DNA of 64,000 nt from Anaerorhabdus sp964386325 (lineage in GTDB: Bacteria > Bacillota_I > Bacilli_A > Erysipelotrichales > Erysipelotrichaceae), in the NCBI GenBank assembly GCA_964386325.1, contig CAYLQY010000002.1, positions 62,001-126,000 of the forward strand, given 5' to 3'. The position numbers were made by a program, and so were the translations under genes. This document shows, in pieces, positions 50,604-58,557 of the stretch. Numbering within the stretch: the stretch's first letter is position 1; each line of letters opens with the position of its first letter. The notes below the pieces were generated by a model that had not been told where the DNA came from, did not search any database, and was given only the letters and a program-made list of their open reading frames with translations.

Positions 50604-50629
50604 AACGTGAAAGTATACGGGAGGAAATA

Positions 50630-51691
50630 ATGAAGAAACTTATAGCTTTATTAATCGCTGCAATGGCATTAGTTGGATGCTCAAGTGCACCAGCTACACC
50701 AAGCGAAACACCTGCAGGAACTGCTGGAACTACTGGAGGAGCTGCAAAAGAAGTAAACGTTGGAGTATCAATTTACAAATTTGATGACAACTTTATGACA
50801 CTTTACCGTAACGAAATTCAATCTTATTTTGATTCATTAAGCAATGATCAAGTTAAGTACAACGTTACAATTCAAGATGGTAAGAATGACCAAGCAGAAC
50901 AAACAAATCAAATCGATAACTTTATTGCTCAAGATTATGATGTTCTAATCATTAACTTAGTTCAATCTACATCTGCTGCAACAGTTATCGAAAAATGTAA
51001 AGAAGCAAACAAACCATGTATCTTTATTAACCGTGAACCATCTGAAGAAGATATGAACATGTATAGAGATGCTGACGGAAATGCAACTGACCCATATGCT
51101 GACATGTACACATATGTTGGAGCTGATGCTCGTCAATCTGGTAAATTCCAAGGGGAAATTATTGCTGACCTTGAAAACAAAGGTGATTTAAATGGTGATG
51201 GTGTTCTTCAATATGTAATGGTTGTTGGAGATCCTGAAAACGTAGATGCTAAATATCGTACAGAATTCTCAATCTCTCAATACGAAGAATCATCTGGATT
51301 AAAAGTTGAAAAACTTGATGAACAACGTGGTGACTGGGACCAAGCTAAAGGTCAAGAAATCGTTGCTAATGCTTTAACAAAATACGGCGACAAAGTTGAA
51401 GTTGTATTCTGTAACAATGATGGAATGGCTTTAGGAGCTGCTCAAGCTATCGCTGCTGCTAACCGTACAGTTGGAGAAGATATCTACTTAGTAGGTGTTG
51501 ATGCTCTTGCTGAAGCTGTTGAATTAGTTTCAACTGGTGGAATGACTGGTACAGTATTAAATGACCATATCGGACAATCTCATCAAGCTGTAGACGCTGC
51601 TGTTAAAGCTGTTAACGGTGAAAAACTTGATACATACTACTGGGTAGACTATGTTAAAGTTACTCCTGCTAACGCTGCAGAATTCAAATAG
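50630..51691 (+). CDS. mglB: Galactose-type sugar ABC transporter, substrate-binding lipoprotein (MglB-like)
   Basis: The 353-residue protein has a lipoprotein signal with lipobox LVGC (Cys17), an Ala/Thr/Gly/Pro linker, then a periplasmic-binding-protein type 1 fold close to the galactose/glucose-binding protein: VGVSIYKFDDNF, DGKNDQAEQTNQIDNFI, FINREP, CNNDGMALGAAQAI and the calcium-loop-like DLNGDGVLQY. Galactose is the likely substrate given galMK and the LacI gene. Confidence 0.9.
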   Translation: MKKLIALLIAAMALVGCSSAPATPSETPAGTAGTTGGAAKEVNVGVSIYKFDDNFMTLYRNEIQSYFDSLSNDQVKYNVTIQDGKNDQAEQTNQIDNFIAQDYDVLIINLVQSTSAATVIEKCKEANKPCIFINREPSEEDMNMYRDADGNATDPYADMYTYVGADARQSGKFQGEIIADLENKGDLNGDGVLQYVMVVGDPENVDAKYRTEFSISQYEESSGLKVEKLDEQRGDWDQAKGQEIVANALTKYGDKVEVVFCNNDGMALGAAQAIAAANRTVGEDIYLVGVDALAEAVELVSTGGMTGTVLNDHIGQSHQAVDAAVKAVNGEKLDTYYWVDYVKVTPANAAEFK

Positions 51692-51716
51692 TCAAAATTT
51701 ATAATGGATTACTAAA

Positions 51717-51747
51717 TTAAGTGTGCCTTAGCGCACACTTAATTTTT
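51717..51747 (+). terminator. Intercistronic hairpin between mglB and mglA
   Basis: A 10-bp stem TTAAGTGTGC / GCACACTTAA, 6-base loop, T5. Probably a leaky terminator that leaves more binding protein than ATPase/permease. Confidence 0.8.
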
Positions 51748-51779
51748 CAAGAAAAAGAACCTACTAGGGAGGAATAACA

Positions 51780-53288
51780 ATGAGTGATTATATTTTACAA
51801 ATGAAAAATATAAGTAAAAGCTTCCCAGGTGTTAAAGCACTAGATGGTGTATCATTAAATGTAAGACCAGGAACGGTTCATGCTCTTATGGGTGAAAATG
51901 GTGCTGGTAAGTCAACATTAATGAAATGTTTGTTCGGTATCTATTCTAAAGATAGCGGAGAAGTAATTTTTGAAGGACAACCTGTAGAAATTAAAAACAC
52001 ACACGATGCTTTAATGCGTGGTATTGCAATGGTGCAACAAGAACAACAACCAATTCTTGATAGAAGTATAGCGGAGAATATTTTCTGTGGACGTTTTCCA
52101 ACTAAAAATATTGGTCCGTTAAAAATTATCGACCATGGGAAAATGTATGCAGATACTGAAGCACTATTAAAAGAAGTTAATATGAACTTTAATCCTAAAA
52201 TGAAACTTTCAGAATTATCAGTTTCAAATATGCAATCTGTAGAAATTGCGAAAGCTGTTTCAGTGAAAGCAAAAGTTGTAATTATGGATGAACCTACATC
52301 ATCATTAACTGAAAATGAAGTAGAAGGATTATTCGATATAATCAATAAGTTAAGAGCCAACGGTGTATCGATTATTTATATTTCTCATAAAATGGAAGAA
52401 ATCTTAAAGATTTCTGATGAAGTAACAATCATGCGTGATGGTACGTATGTTGGAACTTGGCCTTCAAGTGAATTAACGACTGATTTAATTATTAAGAGAA
52501 TGGTTGGTCGTGAATTAACGAATCGTTTCCCTCCTAGAGAGAATGTTCCAAGTAGCGTCTGTCTAGAAGTTAGAGATTTTACATCAATTAATCCTAAGTC
52601 ATTTAAAGATATTAACTTTGATTTACGCAAAGGTGAAATCTTAGGAATTGGTGGATTAGTTGGAGCACAACGTACTGAACTTATGGAAGCTATATTCGGT
52701 GTTCGCCACATAGTTTCTGGAACTGTTAAGTATAAAGATGAAGTAATTAAAATTAAGCGTCCTCGTGATGCAATTAAAAAAGGAATTGCATTATTAACAG
52801 AAGATCGTCGTGCAACTGGAATTTTCGGTGTATTATCGATTTCAGATAATGTTGGTGTTGCTTCATTAGATAAATACATTGATATGGGATTTGTCTTAAA
52901 CAACAAAAAACTAGAAGAATTAGTAAATGAAAATATTCGTAAAATGAGTATTAAAACACCAAGTACTAAAACACAAATTCAATCCTTATCAGGTGGAAAT
53001 CAACAAAAGGTTATTATTGGCCGTTGGTTGGCGAATAATCCTGATATACTCATCTTAGATGAGCCTACACGTGGTATTGACGTAGGAGCTAAGTATGAAA
53101 TTTATACAATCATTGCAGATTTAGCTAAACAAGGAAAATCAATTATCATGATTTCATCAGAAATGCCAGAACTACTTGGTATGAGTGACCGCGTTATGGT
53201 AATGTGCGAAGGTAGAGTTACGGGATTCTTAGAAGGTGCTGAAGCAACTCAAGAAAATGTAATGAATCTAGCTACGAAGTATATGTAA
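51780..53288 (+). CDS. mglA: Sugar ABC transporter ATP-binding protein, two-domain (MglA-like)
   Basis: The 502-residue protein has two fused ABC domains. The first has Walker A GENGAGKST and MDEPTSSL. The second has LSGGNQQK and LDEPTRGIDVG but a degenerate Walker A (GGLVGAQRT), as is normal for MglA/RbsA/XylG. GGGAGGAAT precedes the ATG. Confidence 0.95.
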   Translation: MSDYILQMKNISKSFPGVKALDGVSLNVRPGTVHALMGENGAGKSTLMKCLFGIYSKDSGEVIFEGQPVEIKNTHDALMRGIAMVQQEQQPILDRSIAENIFCGRFPTKNIGPLKIIDHGKMYADTEALLKEVNMNFNPKMKLSELSVSNMQSVEIAKAVSVKAKVVIMDEPTSSLTENEVEGLFDIINKLRANGVSIIYISHKMEEILKISDEVTIMRDGTYVGTWPSSELTTDLIIKRMVGRELTNRFPPRENVPSSVCLEVRDFTSINPKSFKDINFDLRKGEILGIGGLVGAQRTELMEAIFGVRHIVSGTVKYKDEVIKIKRPRDAIKKGIALLTEDRRATGIFGVLSISDNVGVASLDKYIDMGFVLNNKKLEELVNENIRKMSIKTPSTKTQIQSLSGGNQQKVIIGRWLANNPDILILDEPTRGIDVGAKYEIYTIIADLAKQGKSIIMISSEMPELLGMSDRVMVMCEGRVTGFLEGAEATQENVMNLATKYM

Positions 53289-53307
53289 GGGAAGTAGAGG
53301 ATAAATT

Positions 53308-54300
53308 ATGGATGCAAAAAAGATAAAGAATTTTTTAAGTAATAATGCGATCGTACTTTTATTGTTTGTGTTAGTTCTATATGTTGGATTTACCCAAAAA
53401 GGTTTCTTCACAATGAACAACTTCAACAATATCGCATCAAATACTGCACCACGTTTCATTATTGCTCTTGGTGTTAGTGGATGTTTAATCACAAAAGGAA
53501 CAGACTTGTCAGCTGGACGTTTAGTAGGACTTGGAGGAGTATTGGCATGTACATTATTGCAACGTGCTGATTATACAGATAAATTCTTCCAAAACCTTCC
53601 TCAAATGCCACTTGTTGCGGTATTCATTATAGTAGTATTAGTAACAGCATTCTTTGGATTACTGAATGGTGCTGTAGTATCTTATTTAAAGGTTCCACCA
53701 TTCCTAGCAACTTTAGGTATGCAAACAATTGTTTATGGAATTAACTTAGTTTATTCAGGAGCTGACCCAATTGGTGGTTTAAGAAGAGATTATACTACAT
53801 TGGCAACTGGTGGTATTGACTTAGGATTCTATAAATTAAAATGGTTATTAATTATTGCGATTGTTATGGGGTTATTGTTCTGGTTCTTATATAACAAAAC
53901 TCGTCATGGTAAGTATATGTATGCAATTGGTGGTAATGAAAATGCTGCTGAAGTTTCAGGTGTTAATACAACAGCTGCTAAACTTCGTATCTACACACTT
54001 GCAGGTTTAATGTATGGTTTTGCTGGTTTCTTGTTAGCTGCAAAATCAGGTGGTGCATCAGTTAACTTAGGTTTAGGTTATGAACTTGAAGCCATTGCTG
54101 CTTGTACTATTGGTGGAGTTTCTACCACAGGTGGTGTAGGTAAAGTTCAAGGTATCTTATTAGGGGTACTTGTATTCGAATTAATGAAGACTTCACTACA
54201 ATATTTAGGAGTAGATACTTCTTATCAATTTATTGCACAAGGTCTCGTTATTATCATTGCTGTTGCGCTAGATATTCGTAAGTATACAGCTAAAAAATAA
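53308..54300 (+). CDS. mglC: Sugar ABC transporter permease (MglC-like)
   Basis: The 330-residue permease has 8-10 hydrophobic segments and the motifs TKGTDLSAGRLVGLGGV, KVPPFLATLGMQTI, YAIGGNENAAEVSGVN and EAIAACTIGGVSTTGGVGKVQG of the carbohydrate type 2 family. It starts 19 bases after mglA. Confidence 0.94.
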   Translation: MDAKKIKNFLSNNAIVLLLFVLVLYVGFTQKGFFTMNNFNNIASNTAPRFIIALGVSGCLITKGTDLSAGRLVGLGGVLACTLLQRADYTDKFFQNLPQMPLVAVFIIVVLVTAFFGLLNGAVVSYLKVPPFLATLGMQTIVYGINLVYSGADPIGGLRRDYTTLATGGIDLGFYKLKWLLIIAIVMGLLFWFLYNKTRHGKYMYAIGGNENAAEVSGVNTTAAKLRIYTLAGLMYGFAGFLLAAKSGGASVNLGLGYELEAIAACTIGGVSTTGGVGKVQGILLGVLVFELMKTSLQYLGVDTSYQFIAQGLVIIIAVALDIRKYTAKK

Positions 54301-54311
54301 ACGTTATATGC

Positions 54312-54343
54312 AAAGACACTTCAAATATACGAAGTGTCTTTTT
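54312..54343 (+). terminator. Terminator of the mgl operon
   Basis: An 11-bp perfect stem AAAGACACTTC / GAAGTGTCTTT with an 8-base loop and T-run. Confidence 0.9.
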
Positions 54344-54458
54344 CTTTTGTAAATTAGAAAGATGAATATGAAAAGTAAAACTATGTTTTGAGCATGTTTA
54401 TTGAAATGAAAGAAAATTAATAGAATAATTAGTTTAGGAATTTGGGAGGTAATTAAGA

Positions 54459-55409
54459 ATGAAATATCAAGATGTAATACCAGAACAGGCACAAAGTACA
54501 ATACTTTGCACTGTGAATTTTAAACAAGATGTTAAGACAAACGAGATTGTAGAAACATTTAAAGATTTTTGTGAAAGACTTCATCCTACAATCAATAGTA
54601 TGAAGATTCGTTTTCCATATGATAATTTTAAGTTTTCAATGGGAATAGGTGCTGAAGCTTGGGATCGTTTGTTTCCACATGCTGAAAAACCTAAGGAACT
54701 TAAGCAATTCAGTGAAATTAAAGGGGTGAGTAAAACAGCCGTTAGCACTGAAGGTGATTTATTTTTTCATATTCGTGCAGAAAAAATGGATATATGCTAT
54801 GAAATGATGTTGATTATTCATATGTTACTTAAAGATATTATCGATCCTGTCGATGAAACACATGGATTTAGATTCCGTGATGGAAGAGCGATTTTTGGAT
54901 TTGTAGATGGTACTGAAAATCCAGACAGTGAAGAAGCGAAAGATGTTGTTTATATTGATGATAATAATGATCCATATCAAGATGGTACGTATGTACTTGC
55001 ACAAAAATATAGCTTCGATTTAGATTTATGGAATACATTAACGGTTGAACAACAAGAATTAGTTGTTGGGCGTACAAAAGAAAATGACTTGGAATTATCA
55101 GATGATAAGAAACCAAGCAATGCACATACTGAAATTTCAAAGGCTCATGATAAAGCAGGGGAAGAAATCAAGATAATGCGTGCTAATATTGCATTTGCTG
55201 AAGCATCAAAAAATATATTTGGAAGTTATTTTTTAGGATATTCAAAAGATTTTTCGATTACGCTTCAAATGCTTCAACATATGTTTGAAGGAAATGAAAA
55301 AGATACCCATGATAGTATCTTAGATTTCTTTACACCGATTACGGGTAATTTATTTTTTGTTCCAAGTTATGAACAACTTGATAAAATTGCTTCTGGTGAA
55401 ATTAATTAA
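54459..55409 (+). CDS. DyP-type heme peroxidase
   Basis: The 316-residue protein has the DyP signature GFVDGTENP (distal Asp, residues about 147-155), proximal His candidate His223 in NAHTEIS, and GSYFLGYSKDF. No Tat signal is present, so it is cytoplasmic, YfeX/EfeB-core-like. It uses peroxide to oxidise dyes or porphyrins; its natural substrate is unknown. No encapsulin gene is adjacent. GGGAGG precedes the ATG. Confidence 0.9.
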   Translation: MKYQDVIPEQAQSTILCTVNFKQDVKTNEIVETFKDFCERLHPTINSMKIRFPYDNFKFSMGIGAEAWDRLFPHAEKPKELKQFSEIKGVSKTAVSTEGDLFFHIRAEKMDICYEMMLIIHMLLKDIIDPVDETHGFRFRDGRAIFGFVDGTENPDSEEAKDVVYIDDNNDPYQDGTYVLAQKYSFDLDLWNTLTVEQQELVVGRTKENDLELSDDKKPSNAHTEISKAHDKAGEEIKIMRANIAFAEASKNIFGSYFLGYSKDFSITLQMLQHMFEGNEKDTHDSILDFFTPITGNLFFVPSYEQLDKIASGEIN

Positions 55410-55412
55410 AAA

Positions 55413-55448
55413 AACAGTGGGATTAAATATTCCCGCTGTTCTTTATTT
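55413..55448. terminator. Bidirectional terminator after the DyP gene
   Basis: Stem AACAGTGGGA / TCCCGCTGTT (one G-U), 8-base loop, between convergent genes. Confidence 0.82.
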
Positions 55449-55988
55449 TTTAGCTGCAAGTTGATTTCTTTCATTGCGCAAACATAGTTTTACTTTTATA
55501 CCAATTAAGATAATAAATGCAATAAGCAAAATGAAACAATACATAATTAGGGTTGGTTGAGATCCAAACATCAAGGCAACTAGTAAGAACATAATAAATT
55601 GCCATTTCATTCGCTTTGCAATACCAGGGGCATCTTCATCTAATTTCTTATCTTGCCATCCTTTTTTGAATGGAGCCATAATATAAATATAATATGAGAT
55701 ATATTTCGTTAAGAAATACATACCTGCAAATAAGAAGATAAATATTCCATAAATTACCCATGCACCAAGTGTGCTCATGAGGTTGAAAAGGAAATAGATT
55801 GCAATAACTGCAACGGTATATAATGAAGCACTACATGCAAAATACATCAGTAAATCACTTTCGCTAATATAGCGGGAGTTTTTCTTCTTACACTCATCAC
55901 ATTGAATGTAACCAACATGGTATTCTTCAAATGCTGAAGCTATACTTTTATTCATATTTTGTTTACATTTTTCACATTTTACTTTCAA
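55443..55988 (-). CDS. Zinc-ribbon membrane protein, unknown
   Basis: The protein of about 181 residues is not recognised. A zinc-ribbon-like CEKC...CDEC pair lies within the first 35 residues, then four hydrophobic helices in two pairs separated by a charged loop (KKGWQDKKLDEDAPG). I prefer the TTG start at 55988, with AGGTGAT 5 bases upstream; the in-frame GTG at 55997 overlaps that site. Monocistronic. Confidence 0.6.
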   Translation of the reverse strand: MKVKCEKCKQNMNKSIASAFEEYHVGYIQCDECKKKNSRYISESDLLMYFACSASLYTVAVIAIYFLFNLMSTLGAWVIYGIFIFLFAGMYFLTKYISYYIYIMAPFKKGWQDKKLDEDAPGIAKRMKWQFIMFLLVALMFGSQPTLIMYCFILLIAFIILIGIKVKLCLRNERNQLAAKK

Positions 55989-56172
55989 ATTAATCACCTG
56001 TTCTATTTTACCATGAAAACCTACGAAAGAATATCTAATCTATAAACCCATAACTAATTATTTTTTCGGTATCCATGAGGCCATAAATAATCAAAGAAAC
56101 TATAAAAGTTTCATAACTATTCACTTCAACTTACTATGTCAATTATATCACAAAGAACCGATTAATTCTTGC

Positions 56173-56201
56173 TTGGACTGGGTAGTCTTTTCATGTATAA
56201 T
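56173..56201 (+). promoter_or_regulatory. Promoter of the NfnAB-like operon
   Basis: TTGGAC (56173-56178), 17-base spacer, TATAAT (56196-56201). The rest of 55998-56172 shows no gene. Confidence 0.8.
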
Positions 56202-56224
56202 AATGACAATGTGAGGTAAATGAT

Positions 56225-57052
56225 ATGGCGAAAATTCTAACAAAAAAACAGTTAAATCCGGATGTATATTTATTTGAATTAGAAGCGAGTGCAATTAGTA
56301 AAAAGGTAGAACCAGGACAATTTATTATTTTACGCGTTGATGAGTTTGGGGAACGTATTCCTTTAACCATTGCTGATCATGACGCCAGTAAAGGTACTAT
56401 TACTATTATTGTTCAAGCAATCGGAAAGACGACACTAAAATTGAGTAAGCTTAATGAAGGTGATACTGTTTTGGATTTAGTAGGGCCATTAGGTAGAGCG
56501 ACTGAATTTGAAGACGCTAAAAAAGTATGTGTTGTTGGCGGTGGTGTAGGTACTGCAATTGCATATCCAAGTGCTAAATATCTTTCTATGCATAATGTGA
56601 AAGTTGATATGATTGCTGGTTTTAGAAATACTGAAATGATTATTCTTGAAAATGAAATGAAAGCTATCGCACAAGAATGTGTCATTATGACTGATGATGG
56701 TTCAAATGGAAATAAAGGATTTGTGACAAATGCTTTGGAAGAATTACTAAAAAGAAATGAGTATGATTTAGTTATTGCAATTGGGCCAATTCCAATGATG
56801 CGAGCAATTTGTGAAGTAACTAGAACTAAGAATATTAAAACAATAGTAAGCTTAAATCCAATTATGATTGATGGTACAGGTATGTGTGGTGGTTGTCGAG
56901 TGACTGTGGACGGTCAAACTAAATTCGCTTGTGTAGATGGTCCAGACTTTGATGGTCATAAAGTTGATTTCTCTAATCTTGTTGAACGAAATCGCATGTA
57001 TCGTGATGATGAATCTCATCAATGTCGTTTGATGAAGGAGGACGTTAAATAA
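56225..57052 (+). CDS. Ferredoxin-NADP reductase subunit alpha (NfnA/SudB-like)
   Basis: The 275-residue flavoprotein has an FAD-binding barrel (RIPLTIAD), a NAD(P)-binding domain (VCVVGGGVGTAIAYP) and a C-terminal [2Fe-2S] site GTGMCGGCRVTV...FACVDGPDFDGH. This matches the small subunit of electron-bifurcating NADH-dependent ferredoxin:NADP oxidoreductase or sulfide dehydrogenase. It overlaps its partner gene as TAATG. Confidence 0.88.
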   Translation: MAKILTKKQLNPDVYLFELEASAISKKVEPGQFIILRVDEFGERIPLTIADHDASKGTITIIVQAIGKTTLKLSKLNEGDTVLDLVGPLGRATEFEDAKKVCVVGGGVGTAIAYPSAKYLSMHNVKVDMIAGFRNTEMIILENEMKAIAQECVIMTDDGSNGNKGFVTNALEELLKRNEYDLVIAIGPIPMMRAICEVTRTKNIKTIVSLNPIMIDGTGMCGGCRVTVDGQTKFACVDGPDFDGHKVDFSNLVERNRMYRDDESHQCRLMKEDVK

Positions 57053-58416
57053 TGCCAAATATGCAAAACGAAAAAACTCCAATGCCTTTTCAAGATCCTA
57101 CTGTTCGTAGTAAGAATTTTGAAGAAGTTGCATTAGGGTATACAAAAGAAATGGCTGTTCAAGAAGCTAATCGTTGTTTAAATTGTAAGCACAAACCATG
57201 TATAAATGGTTGTCCTGTACATGTGCATATACCAGAATTCATTCAATATCTTGCGAATGATCAAATTGATGAAGCTCTTCATGAAATTAAATTGACAAAT
57301 AATTTTCCGAGTATTTGTGGGCGTGTATGTCCCCAAGAAAGTCAATGTGAGAAGGAATGTGTCCGTGGTATAAAAGGTGAAGCTGTTGCGATAGGTCGAT
57401 TAGAACGTTTTGTTGCTGATCATGGTAAAGATAAAGTAGTTGAAGTTCAATCAAATGGTATAAAGGTTGGAGTTATTGGAAGTGGACCTGCAGGATTATC
57501 TTGTGCAATTGATTGTGCAAAAGCTGGCTTTGATGTAACAATTTTTGAAGCTCTTCATGCAAGTGGTGGGGTATTAACGTATGGTATTCCGGAATTTAGA
57601 TTACCTAAAGCAATTGTAAAAGAAGAAATTGATGCACTTCGTAACTATAATGTTAAAATCGAAAATAATGTAATAATTGGTAAAGTAAAAACAATTGAAG
57701 ATTTGTGGGACGAAGGATTTAAAGCACTTTTTATTGGTTCTGGTGCGGGTCTTCCAAATTTCATGAATATTCCAAATGAAAATGCGGTAGGTGTTGTTAG
57801 TGCTAATGAATATTTAACACGTTGTAACTTGATGAAAGCATATGATCATCGTTACGACACACCAATCGCTAAACCACAACATACAATTGTAGTTGGTGGT
57901 GGGAATGTTGCGATGGATGCAGCTCGTTGTGCACGTCGATTGGGTGATAAGGTAACTCTTGTTTATCGTCGTTCACTTGATGAAATGCCTGCAAGAAAAG
58001 AAGAAGTTGAGCATGCAATGGAAGAAGGAATTGATTTTAAAATTCTTACAAATCCGATTGCAATCCAAAAAGATGAAAATGGAAGAGTATCAGGAATGAC
58101 GTGTGTATCAATGGAACTGGGTGAACCTGACGAAAAAGGTAGACGTGGCGTGACTGTAAAAGAAAATAGCGAATTTAATATTGATTGTGATTACATCATT
58201 ATGGCAATTGGTACTTCAAGTAATCCATTATTAAAAGATTCAGAAAAATCACTAGAAGTAAACAAACGTGGGTGTATTGTTGTGAATGAAAATCAAATGA
58301 CATCGATTCAATCGGTATATGCTGGCGGTGATGCAGTAAGTGGTGCTGCAACGGTAATTCTTGCGATGGGTGCAGGAAAGAAAGCCGCTGAAAGTATTTG
58401 TAAAGAACTGTTGTAA
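57052..58416 (+). CDS. NfnB/GltD-like NADPH oxidoreductase (bifurcating transhydrogenase subunit beta)
   Basis: The 454-residue protein has N-terminal iron-sulfur ligands CLNCKHKPCINGCPV and CGRVCPQESQCEKECV, two FAD/NADPH Rossmann motifs (GSGPAGLSCAIDCAKAGFDV and VGGGNVAMDAARCARRLG) and a C-terminal GGDAVSGAATVILAMGAGKKAA. Such proteins are often annotated as glutamate synthase small chain. With the NfnA-like gene just upstream and no large GltA/GltB gene, an NfnAB complex that balances NADH, NADPH and ferredoxin is more likely. Confidence 0.88.
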   Translation: MPNMQNEKTPMPFQDPTVRSKNFEEVALGYTKEMAVQEANRCLNCKHKPCINGCPVHVHIPEFIQYLANDQIDEALHEIKLTNNFPSICGRVCPQESQCEKECVRGIKGEAVAIGRLERFVADHGKDKVVEVQSNGIKVGVIGSGPAGLSCAIDCAKAGFDVTIFEALHASGGVLTYGIPEFRLPKAIVKEEIDALRNYNVKIENNVIIGKVKTIEDLWDEGFKALFIGSGAGLPNFMNIPNENAVGVVSANEYLTRCNLMKAYDHRYDTPIAKPQHTIVVGGGNVAMDAARCARRLGDKVTLVYRRSLDEMPARKEEVEHAMEEGIDFKILTNPIAIQKDENGRVSGMTCVSMELGEPDEKGRRGVTVKENSEFNIDCDYIIMAIGTSSNPLLKDSEKSLEVNKRGCIVVNENQMTSIQSVYAGGDAVSGAATVILAMGAGKKAAESICKELL

Positions 58417-58419
58417 GTT

Positions 58420-58448
58420 AATAAAGAGGTGAAGACCTCTTTATTTAT
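58420..58448 (+). terminator. Terminator of the NfnAB-like operon
   Basis: An 11-bp perfect stem AATAAAGAGGT / ACCTCTTTATT with GAAG tetraloop. Confidence 0.85.
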
Positions 58449-58522
58449 TGCTTAATATAGTTATTATATAAAAAATAAAATTTAATTAAGTAGAAATGTG
58501 TCTTAAAAAAACTGTTAAAAAA

Positions 58523-58531
58523 TGATATGAT
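58523..58531 (+). promoter_or_regulatory. Extended -10 of polC
   Basis: TGATATGAT lies 27 bases before the polC start; the -35 region (TTAAAA) is poor. Confidence 0.5.
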
Positions 58532-58557
58532 TATAGACGTTAGAATGTGAGGCACCA

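Noticed and set aside
51941..52906. Two minus-strand open frames inside mglA
   Set aside because: They lie fully opposite a clear two-domain ABC ATPase and show no family motif or start signal.
54459..55409. DyP peroxidase as encapsulin cargo
   Set aside because: No encapsulin shell gene is adjacent and the C terminus shows no clear targeting peptide.
57052..58416. Reading the NfnB-like gene as glutamate synthase small subunit
   Set aside because: No large subunit is nearby and the upstream flavoprotein matches NfnA, so the bifurcating-complex reading fits better.
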